Origin: JANQPA01 sp964628385
GTDB taxonomy: Bacteria; Bacteroidota; Bacteroidia; Chitinophagales; Saprospiraceae
Reading direction: 5' to 3'
Length of the DNA stretch: 44,401 nucleotides
Assembly (NCBI GenBank): GCA_964628385.1
Contig: CAZVOD010000035.1
Coordinates: forward strand, 1 to 44,401
Shown here: one piece after another, positions 17,125-24,638 of the stretch
How the letters are laid out: every line of letters begins with the position of its first letter
How positions within the stretch are numbered: the first letter of the stretch is position 1
Position numbers and translations under genes: made by a program
The notes under the pieces: generated by a model
Databases searched by the model: none
Seen by the model: only the letters and a program-made list of their open reading frames with translations
What the model was told of the DNA's origin: nothing

Positions 17125-18597
17125 CTATTCCTTGAAGAACAAATCCTGAAATAGCATTACGCCATTATTGTAGAGAAATTGTATAGCGTACATCCCCTGA
17201 TTTAAATGACTGGCATCAATTTGAGTCTGAGTTACGCCTGAATCAATACGAGTGGAAAATACTTTCCTGCCATTAAGGTCATAGATATTTATTCCCATAG
17301 GCCGATCCATGTGAGTAGCCGGGATATTCACATTAATCGTATTGACCACTGAACCTGGATAATACGAAGGTCTGGCTAATTCTACCGTGCAATCTTCCAC
17401 CGCGAAGGTAGCTCCTTTCAAATCAAGGGCTGCACAAATAAAACCACCACTCTGCAGTAGAAACATATCTACCACACTAATCTTGGTCAACCCTTCCACA
17501 ATGGCTACGATGGGAAAGGTAGCCTGATTATACACAAAAGTATGAATAGTATACTCCCCCAGCTCATCTACGGTAAAAGTTGGTGTATCACTGATAGCCT
17601 GTATGATGCCATCGGGAGCAGAAGACAGAAAGTAGGCTATCTCAAAATCCTCCGGTACGAAGGGCGTATCTACTACAGTAGCTTCCAGTAGGGCAATGCC
17701 ATTCTCCAGACAAGCTTCATTGGTAGCAAGTATACCAAATGTAGCCTCGCAAGGACATTCATTAATATCAAATACAACACCCTCTGTATCAAGGTCACCA
17801 CAGGCTTCGCCTCCTCCGACTTTCAGCCATCTAAAGACTTCTACTAAACCAGTACGGCCAATAAGTACAGAGTCCAGACTGAGCGTAGTAGTATCATAAA
17901 CTAGCGTATGCACGTTGAGCTTTCCTTCGCCTTCTACCAGGAAGGAAGGCTGGTTACTAAAACCTCTGACCTTAAAGGTGCTTCCGCTAGTTAGAAGATA
18001 CACCTTCAAAAAACCTTCCGGTACCACGGGAGCAAATATATGCTCTGCCTCAATGAGCCTGGTACCATCGGAAAGACAGGATTGGTTCAACTCTATCAAC
18101 TCACCAGCATCAGCCCCACAAGTAACTTCATTGAATGGGAATTCAATACTTACCCCAGCTGTGTCCAAACTGAAACATAAAGTATCCGGTAGTTGCTGCG
18201 GTAGGGCCAATAAAGTTGTAGCTCCAAAGTCAACAGTATCCAGCTTAAAATCTGTAGTATCATAGACGAAGGAGTGGATAGCGTAGCGCCCCAGAGGAGT
18301 AACGTCAAACATCGGATTTTCACTAAAACCTGCAATAATCTGAGCGGAATCCCTTGTCAATAAAAATACCTGTACAGCAGACTCAGGAACAACTGCTGTG
18401 TCAGCTATCGCAGCCATGATAACAGTCCCCTCACTTCCCGGGCCGGATATCAGCGTATCCAAAGTGCCTGAAGAAGCTTCGCACTGTGCTTTCAGGTGAG
18501 TAGTAGATAGAAAACAACAACAAATACTCAGTAAATAAATAAGCGTTTTGAACTGCCTTGCAGTTCCGTTTAATCGAATCGATTTTGGGATCATCAT
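17125..18597 (-). CDS. T9SS type A cargo protein with three about 120-residue repeats
   Basis: The 490-residue product has a signal peptide (LIYLLSICCCFLSTTHLKAQ, after about 15 extra residues) and three repeats each beginning near a Cys and containing VPExxxVxxLxSG, FxVxxxGxxxIHxxVYD and a Cys near the LDLKGA/LDTEGV end. The last about 80 residues are a T9SS type A sorting domain (SYYPGSVVNTINVNIP, MGINIYDLNGRKVFSTRI, HLNQGMYAIQFLYNNGV). The protein should be exported by T9SS and attached to the cell surface or released. It is a diverged paralogue of the larger protein encoded at 19039-21979. Its start codon lies only 16 bases from a structured palindromic element, so its mRNA leader may contain that element. 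Confidence 0.85.
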   Translation of the reverse strand: MMIPKSIRLNGTARQFKTLIYLLSICCCFLSTTHLKAQCEASSGTLDTLISGPGSEGTVIMAAIADTAVVPESAVQVFLLTRDSAQIIAGFSENPMFDVTPLGRYAIHSFVYDTTDFKLDTVDFGATTLLALPQQLPDTLCFSLDTAGVSIEFPFNEVTCGADAGELIELNQSCLSDGTRLIEAEHIFAPVVPEGFLKVYLLTSGSTFKVRGFSNQPSFLVEGEGKLNVHTLVYDTTTLSLDSVLIGRTGLVEVFRWLKVGGGEACGDLDTEGVVFDINECPCEATFGILATNEACLENGIALLEATVVDTPFVPEDFEIAYFLSSAPDGIIQAISDTPTFTVDELGEYTIHTFVYNQATFPIVAIVEGLTKISVVDMFLLQSGGFICAALDLKGATFAVEDCTVELARPSYYPGSVVNTINVNIPATHMDRPMGINIYDLNGRKVFSTRIDSGVTQTQIDASHLNQGMYAIQFLYNNGVMLFQDLFFKE

Positions 18598-18612
18598 CTA
18601 AAATTTGTTAGA

Positions 18613-18772
18613 GAAGTTGTTTAAAGTTTACTCACTGGGCTGCAAAAACGTCTTTTAGGCCCATTTTTCGTTTTTTTATCGCTCCATAGCGCTGCTATGA
18701 AACTCAAAAAAAGCCTCAACTGGAACTAAAATCCTGTTTTTTCGCTTCCAGCAGGAAACTCTAAACAACTTC
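18613..18772 (-). repeat. Structured palindromic element, copy B
   Basis: The ends are a 17-bp inverted repeat with one mismatch (GAAGTTGTTTAAAGTTT at 18613-18629; AAACTCTAAACAACTTC at 18756-18772). The centre is a perfect hairpin CATAGC-gct-GCTATG at 18685-18699. Reading on the minus strand, blocks TTGAGGC, GAGTTT, ACGAAAA and AAAAGACG follow in the same order as in copy A (22389-22572), mostly at identical spacing. No ORF is inside. It sits just before the start codon of the T9SS gene at 18597. Nature unknown: MITE-like element or structured leader are both possible. Confidence 0.7.
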
Positions 18773-18925
18773 AGAAAATAATTTAAAAGTGTTTTACCCT
18801 CATGAACTATCAAAAGGAGCGTAACCTGTTCCGAAACACTTGACTGTGGAGATAATGTCAGTAAGATTGTTCAAATATATAAAAATATTCTAAGTTATGA
18901 TATACCTCCCTTTAAAGAGATATAC

Positions 18926-18973
18926 AAACAAAAATGGAGCCAGAAAATCCTCTAAGGAAATTGCTGACTCCAT
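18926..18973 (-). terminator. Rho-independent terminator of the large repeat gene
   Basis: On the minus strand ATGGAGTCAG pairs with CTGGCTCCAT (10 bp with one T-G wobble; plus-strand positions 18964-18973 and 18934-18943) and is followed by TTTTTGTTTG. The loop contains a further small stem. It lies 66 bases after the stop codon at 19039. Confidence 0.7.
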
Positions 18974-19038
18974 GGTAGCTTTATGCATTACAACAGGTTA
19001 TTGTCCCGAAGGACATAACCAAACTGTATTACTGTATC

Positions 19039-21979
19039 TTAGAACTTAGAAATCATCATTCTCTTTACGGTAGCATTATCGTAGATAAAACGTACGATAT
19101 AAACGCCATCAATAAAGTTGGACATATCAAATTCAGTATTTGTGGTACCAGGTGCTAATTTCTGAGTAGACAAAACATTACCCTGGCGGTCCATCAAATC
19201 GATAGTCATTCTCTTGTCACTCAACTCTACAGGAATGTTGATATTCAATTGATTCATTGTAGGATTTGGATAAGCATCAGGTGTTGCACTGTGTCCAAAG
19301 TTGTTTCCACAACGATCCACCATAAATGGTGCACCAGCTACATCCAGTGCCGCACAGATATCACCACCACCCTGGATTAGTAGATTATTCACATCCACGC
19401 CAGTAGTTACGCCTGGCTCAATAATTCCAAGATCCAATGAAGATGGGTTATAAACCAACGTGTGGATGGTATAACGACCTTCTTCATAAACAAAGAATGA
19501 AGGAGTACTATTGACATTTTCAATTACCAAATCAGAACCTGAAGTCAATACATAAATCAATCTGTATCCTTTTGGTACATTTGGCTGCCCCACAACGTCA
19601 GCAGTAATCTTGGTACGTACAAAGCCATATCTGTCTCTACTGATACAATCAAATTCATTGGCTTCCAATGCACCAAACTCTGCTTCACAAGGACAAGCTT
19701 CAACGGTGAACTTGGCACCAGCTACATCCAAAGAAGCACAAATCTGGCCACCACCCTGAATCAACAAGCTGTTTACATCAAATCCAGTAGTTTGACCAAA
19801 TACTACAATACCTAAATCCAATGTTGATGGATCGTATACTAACGTGTGAATAGTAAAATCACCCGTTTTATTCACCTCGAAGCTTGGTGTACTGCTCACA
19901 TCCTGAATTACAAGACCATCACCCTCTGTCAATACATAAATAACTGAGTATCCAGATGGTACTGTTGGAGTATGATCTATATCTGCCTCCAGCTCTACCG
20001 GATGGCCGGGTGTGAAACAACTGTCATCTATCTTTGGATCCAAAGAACCTGCATCGGCCGGGCATTCGCACATGCCAACTGTAAACTTGGCACCAGCCAC
20101 ATCCAAGTCACCGCAGATAGCTGGATTAGCAAGAATATTTACCACATCTACTCCGGTGGTTACTCCAAACTGTACAATACCCAGGTCAAGTGATCTCTTA
20201 TCGTATACCAATGTGTGAATCGTGTACATTCCTGGTTCAGTTACATCGAATTCAGGCTCTTCTGCTACCTGCTCGATTACCAGATTGCTACCGCTGGTTA
20301 GTACATAAATAACATCGTAGTAACGACGTACTGGCTCTACAAACGGACTCGTTCTTACTGCAGTAATAGTCGCTGGCTTACCATCGTTAATACAGCCTTC
20401 AAATGAAGGAGCCAAAGTTCCGGCTTCTGCTTCACAATGGCAGAAATCAATATGTGCTCTTGCGCCGGCTACATCCAATGCAGCACATATATCACCACCA
20501 CCTTGTACCAACAAGTTATTTACATCAACACCAGTAGTTACTCCAAACTGCACGATACCCAAATCCAAAGTAGCCGGATCATATACTAATGTATGAATAG
20601 TATAAACACCTACTTCTTCTATTCTAAATACTGGCTCATCACTTACTTGTTCGATAACTAATCTGTCACCGGAAGTCAATACAAATAGCACTTCGTATCC
20701 TTCTGGTACGACAGGATGCTCGTCCAATCTTGCTCTGTAGGTAGTAAATCCTGCACCGTCAATACAACCAACATTGGTTTTCTTCAAGCTACCGAAAGTA
20801 GCTTCACAAGTATTGTCATCTTCACATGGGGCCACATCAAATGGTGCTCCGGCTACATCCAATGCAGCACAAATATCACCACCGCCCTGTACTAAAAGAC
20901 CATTTACATCAACACCAGTAGTTACTCCAAACTCAATGATGCTAAGATCAAGGGTAGAGTCAAATACTAAAGTATGAATGGTAAATCTGCCTTCTTCTGT
21001 TACATCAAAAGTAGGCGCTTCGTTTACATTTTCAATTACCAAGTCTTCACCTGAAGTAAGAACGTAAAGTACTTCGTAGTTTTCTGGTACTGTAGGCTCC
21101 ATGTCAACCGCAGCTGTCAAGGTAGCTGTACCATCTTCCAAACAGCCATTCATAGCCATTAAAGTACCAGCCATTGCTTCACATGCTGGCTCTTCTTCAC
21201 AAGCAGTAACATCAAATGGTGCTCCGGCTACATCCAATGCAGCACAAATATCACCACCGCCCTNNNNNNNNNNNNNNNNNNNNNNNNNNNNNNNNNNNNN
21301 NNNNNNNNNNNNNNNNNNNNNNNNNNNNNNNNNNNNNNNNNNNNNNNNNNNNNNNNNNNNNNNGAACGTAAAGTACTTCGTAGTTTTCTGGTACTGTAGG
21401 CTCCATGTCAACCGCAGCCGTTAAAGTAGCTACGCTGTCCAGGCAATTATCGCTGTCAGCTACTAAAGTACCAGCCATTGCTTGACATGCTGGCTCTTCT
21501 TCCTGTGAGAAGATAAATGTGGCTCCTGCAACATCCAAAGATGCACAAATATCGCCACCACCCTGTACTAACAGGCCATTGACATCCACTCCGGTAGTTA
21601 CTCCAAACTCAACAATTCCAAGGTCTAGAGTTGCGGGGTCGTAAATAAGCGTGTGGATCGTAAATGTACCACTGAAAGGCACCTTGAAGGAAGGCATTTC
21701 AGATACTGATTCAATTACTAAATCCTCTCCGCTTGTCAAAACGTAAATCGTAGTATAGGTGCTGTCATTTGGTAACACAGCGTCTTCATTTGGTGTAGCA
21801 GTAATCTGAGCACTGTCACCCATTACCATTACCTCTACCGAACCTAATGTTCCGGCGTCGGCAGTACAGTCTTGTGCATAAGTTGCTGTAGTAAATAAGC
21901 TGAATGCCATCATAAAAATGGCCGTTAGGAAAATAGTTTTCCCAAAACTACCTAAATTCAAGTAGGGACTAGGGATCAT
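19039..21979 (-). CDS. Large T9SS type A cargo protein with at least seven about 125-residue repeats, interrupted by an assembly gap
   Basis: The product starts with a signal peptide (TIFLTAIFMMAFSLFTTATYAQ) and has at least seven repeats of about 125 residues with phrases VPExYEVLYVLTSG, LVIENV, FTIHTLVYDPSTLDLGIV, FGVTTGVDVN and LVQGGGDICAALDVAGA. Each unit has Cys near its start and end. A T9SS type A sorting domain ends the protein (SATPDAYPNPTMNQLNINIP, MTIDLMDRQGNVLSTQKL, FIDGVYIVRFIYDNATV). 100 Ns fall in repeat 2 and put the two halves in different frames, so the displayed reading frame breaks at the gap. Any true gap length divisible by three restores one gene. Cell-surface or extracellular location is expected; ligand unknown. 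It is a paralogue of the 17125-18597 product. Confidence 0.85.
21264..21363. other. Assembly gap (100 Ns) inside tandem repeats
   Basis: Exactly 100 Ns, a conventional placeholder. The bases on both sides are near-identical to the neighbouring repeat: about 54 bases before the gap match 20835-20888 and 55 bases after it match 21060-21114. The gap is therefore a repeat-collapse artefact rather than a biological feature. Confidence 0.95.
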
Positions 21980-22388
21980 AGATAAATATTTTGGTTAGAA
22001 AATTCATATAGACAAACACGGGAATGGACGAATGGATAAAAAAATGTTATGTTAAGAGCCTTTTTGCTAAATATTAGCATAACTTAACAAGTATGACCCA
22101 ACTTAGCTTAACTTACCAGTATAAATACGGTCTCAAAAAATTCTACCTTTTATTAAAAAATATAAGATAGCCAGGTTTGTACTCCAAAAAATGCCAATTG
22201 ATCAGTTTTGCAACGCCAGAACAAAAGACTTCAAAAATCTCTTCAAACACTTTGTAAAAGCCCGCTATAACCAATGTCAATTTGATTATCTTGTTACTCC
22301 CGGAGGCTTTCTCACTTTTGATTTTCCAAAGCCTTTAAATAAGCAGTTAAACATTCATGCCCTTCAAACCAACCATGTAGACTTGTTA
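21980..22388. other. Gene-poor stretch upstream of the large repeat gene
   Basis: A 69-codon open frame at 22191-22400 has no recognisable domain, no promoter element and ends inside the palindromic element, so it is not called as a gene. The regulatory-looking motifs at 22066-22115 are the only notable content. Confidence 0.4.
22066..22115. promoter_or_regulatory. Palindrome plus three AACTTA direct repeats upstream of the large repeat gene
   Basis: GCTAA-ATA-TTAGC (22066-22078) is a perfect palindrome, followed by AACTTA at 22081, 22100 and 22110 (spacing 19 and 10). They lie 87-136 bases upstream of the start codon at 21979 and could bind a regulator. No clean TAnnTTTG element was found between them and the gene. 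Confidence 0.3.
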
Positions 22389-22572
22389 GAAGCTGTTTGA
22401 ATTTGGTTTTTGAAACCTGTTAGGGTGGGTTTTGCGGCTAATTGAGGCGCCAAAACCGGAGTTTAGCAGCGCTAAATAGCCTGTCCCGCAAAGTGGCGGG
22501 AAGGATTTTTGTAACGAAAAGTAGCCGCAAAAGACGCCCAACAGGGTCGAAGGATTAAAGTCTAACAGCTTC
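22389..22572 (+). repeat. Structured palindromic element, copy A
   Basis: The ends are a perfect 12-bp inverted repeat (TTAGAAGCTGTT at 22386-22397; complement at 22564-22575) and an inner perfect 11-bp one (TTTTGCGGCTA at 22430-22440; complement at 22522-22532). The centre has TTTAGC-agc-GCTAAA (22462-22476) and CCCGC-aaagtg-GCGGG (22485-22500). Blocks TTGAGGC (22442), GAGTTT (22459), ACGAAAA (22514) and AAAAGACG (22529) are colinear with copy B on the opposite strand. The 24-base length difference comes mainly from the CCCGC hairpin region. No ORF inside. Confidence 0.7.
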
Positions 22573-22727
22573 TAAGTTGAGCCTACCAATAACAAAGTTT
22601 TGAATTTCATAAATAGCTTTAGTAGAAATACATTACAGAAACTTTCAGCAACAGTTAACTATCTTACAATCGGGATTGATGGTTCCAATGATTTTAGGCA
22701 ACGCATAGAACTGGTCGTAGTTTATGA

Positions 22728-23201
22728 TTTTCAAAGAAGTCATGCAAAGATTTCGAGCCGACTGTTGTACTGCAGCATCCTCACACCGTTGACACGTCCA
22801 AAACCTGGAAATCTGCATGGAACGGACTACAGGAAGCTTTGGCACGTCGATTTGGTAGGCTTCTAGGGTATAATCCACAAGGTATTGATGAATTACTAAA
22901 GGAAAATAGTGCTTACAACAACCTCGCCCATTTTGGAGTCGAACAATAGATTACGCACTTTTGTTACAATAACCTGGAGAAAGCTCAAACTTTTTATAAA
23001 AAAGTCCTGGGATTAAATAGTGTGGGAAATAACAAATTTCAGATTAGTGAAGATGCTTTGGTAGAACTACATCCTACTGATGCATCTCACCCGAAAGAGC
23101 AGCCCAAATCAACCGCTATTGCACTACTTACCAATCAACTCTCGGCCAGGTATGAATATGTACAAAAACAAGGCATTGCAGTAGCCTTAAGCCTTACGTA
23201 A
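22728..23201 (+). pseudogene. Decayed VOC/glyoxalase-type gene with in-frame stop
   Basis: One frame reads without interruption except for a TAG at 22947-22949. After the stop it reads ITHFCYNNLEKAQTFYKKVLGL, the typical first strand-helix of a vicinal-oxygen-chelate (glyoxalase/bleomycin resistance) module, then ISEDALVELHP and ends at TAA 23199-23201 after about 83 residues, shorter than a full module pair. Before the stop the frame gives HTVDTSKTWKSAWNGLQEAL and NPQGIDELLKENSAYNNLAHFG, which I do not recognise. No start codon or promoter is evident. The stop, the truncation and the lack of a start support a pseudogene. Confidence 0.55.
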
Positions 23202-23219
23202 AGTCTGTGTTAACAATAC

Positions 23220-24308
23220 CTAATTCTTTTTTACACAAGTATTGCTGGACACACTTTGCTGCATAAACGCTTGAATAGCAGGCACAAGTGAAGCCACGCC
23301 ATCCAATAGAGGGCGAATAACTGGTATGCCCAGCCGCTCTTGAAGAGCTAACTGCTGCTGATTCAAAAACGCTTCGTCAGCTTCATCCTCATTAAGGGCA
23401 ATTGCCAAGACCTCCGCCCCAAAATGTTTGATCAGGCTAATCTCACTATCTATACTAGCAATAGGCTTAACCGTTTCGTCGTAATACTTCCGACTTGGCG
23501 CATGAACTAATACAACACCCTTGACATCTCCCGATAGTAAGACCTCGCTGCCGCAGGGCCCTGAAGGGTTTCTTAAACCAGACTGCCCCTCGATAAGTAT
23601 TAAATCAGGACTTAAAGCTTCATTACAATCAATGATCGCTTTTTCCATTTCTCCACTTACAAAATCATTTAATGTAGCATCGAAAATAAACCCATGCGGA
23701 TATCCTTGCATCCAGCCTGTTTGCCCCGTATAAATCATCTCGGCATAAATGCCATGAGCCCGGCAGGATTCCATCAAAAACCGACAGGTTGTTCTTTTAC
23801 CGATAGCGCAATCCATTCCCAGAACGGCGATTCTGGGGGTTTCAATTTCATAGATTTTTCCGGTCCAAAAATGGAGTTGGCTGGCCGGCTTAGGTTTTCT
23901 TAGGTCTATCAACTCCACGTTATACCTTGATGACAGTTCTAACAGTTCAGGGATATCACACAGATAGGCATGAAGTCCAGAAATAAGTGTCAGGCTATAT
24001 TTTATGGCATGAGCCAGAGATTCTACCATTTCTTCGGGAAGATGCCCGCCGTGTAGCGCTACCCCGACAATACAATAGCCTACACCCAGAGAAGAATGGT
24101 TTTCAAAAAAATCTTCCACAGATTCAAAAATGGGAATTCCCAATTCATACCCATCCATCACAATGCCGGCATCTTGTCCTGCAAATTTGGCGTCTATCAC
24201 GGCAGCTATTTCAAACCGCTCGCTTCCACGCAGCAAACCATGGCAAGTTTTTGCAGATACCGTATCCAGCAATCCATTCGTCAATATTATGGCTCGACCT
24301 TTTATCAT
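23220..24308 (-). CDS. DUF1611-family protein (DgcN-like, P-loop)
   Basis: The ATG at 24308 is preferred to an upstream GTG at 24335. The 362-residue protein has an N-terminal Rossmann-like part (GRAIILTNGLLDTVSAKTC, FEIAAVIDAKFAG) and a P-loop part with GMDCAIGKRTT as Walker A-like motif, TGQTGWMQGYPHGF, and LILIEGQSGLRNPSGPCGSE. This is the DUF1611 family; characterised DgcN proteins N-acetylate D-glutamate in a D-glutamate catabolic pathway with DgcA. DgcA is not next to it here, so D-amino-acid use is only a possibility. It is transcribed alone, divergent from the lamin-tail gene. Confidence 0.75.
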   Translation of the reverse strand: MIKGRAIILTNGLLDTVSAKTCHGLLRGSERFEIAAVIDAKFAGQDAGIVMDGYELGIPIFESVEDFFENHSSLGVGYCIVGVALHGGHLPEEMVESLAHAIKYSLTLISGLHAYLCDIPELLELSSRYNVELIDLRKPKPASQLHFWTGKIYEIETPRIAVLGMDCAIGKRTTCRFLMESCRAHGIYAEMIYTGQTGWMQGYPHGFIFDATLNDFVSGEMEKAIIDCNEALSPDLILIEGQSGLRNPSGPCGSEVLLSGDVKGVVLVHAPSRKYYDETVKPIASIDSEISLIKHFGAEVLAIALNEDEADEAFLNQQQLALQERLGIPVIRPLLDGVASLVPAIQAFMQQSVSSNTCVKKN

Positions 24309-24638
24309 TCTTGAAGGGTTGGTTTGGCGAATCACTAAACGTATAAGTTGTATTGAAATCCTCCGGCCTTTTACTGCTTGTGGTAGTATTCCGGTTTCAC
24401 GACATTTTCAGCTGTGATAATAAAATAATTATTGGAAAAAATCGTACTGTAAAAGCATATTATGTTTAGTCTTGTAGCATATTGCCAAGTCTGCTTTCAT
24501 GAAAGTACAAATTTTAAAAATGGATTTATTCTCTGGTAAAAGTATAAGTTCCTCTGTTTTTTCCTTTTTGAGACTTATTTCTCAATTTGGATTAAACCCG
24601 TAAAATTACACTTTAATTTTCCCCCAAAAATCCTGGCA
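24309..24638. other. Divergent intergenic region
   Basis: This should hold promoters for the DUF1611 gene (minus) and the lamin-tail gene (plus). The best element for the plus gene is TCAATTTG at 24582-24589 (one mismatch to TAnnTTTG), 49 bases before the ATG. No gene or RNA is seen. Confidence 0.4.

Noticed and set aside
19039..21979. Regular 375-base repeats that might suggest a CRISPR-like or satellite array.
   Set aside because: The units are in-frame protein repeats with diverged copies and a signal peptide and sorting domain at the ends.
22191..22400. A 69-codon open frame upstream of palindromic element A.
   Set aside because: There is no recognisable motif or promoter, and its last codons lie inside the element. 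Antisense frames also gave nothing.
18613..22572. The two palindromic elements as ends of a composite transposon carrying the repeat gene.
   Set aside because: Each element is itself a complete palindrome, no transposase is present, and no target-site duplication was seen, so only the element pair is reported.
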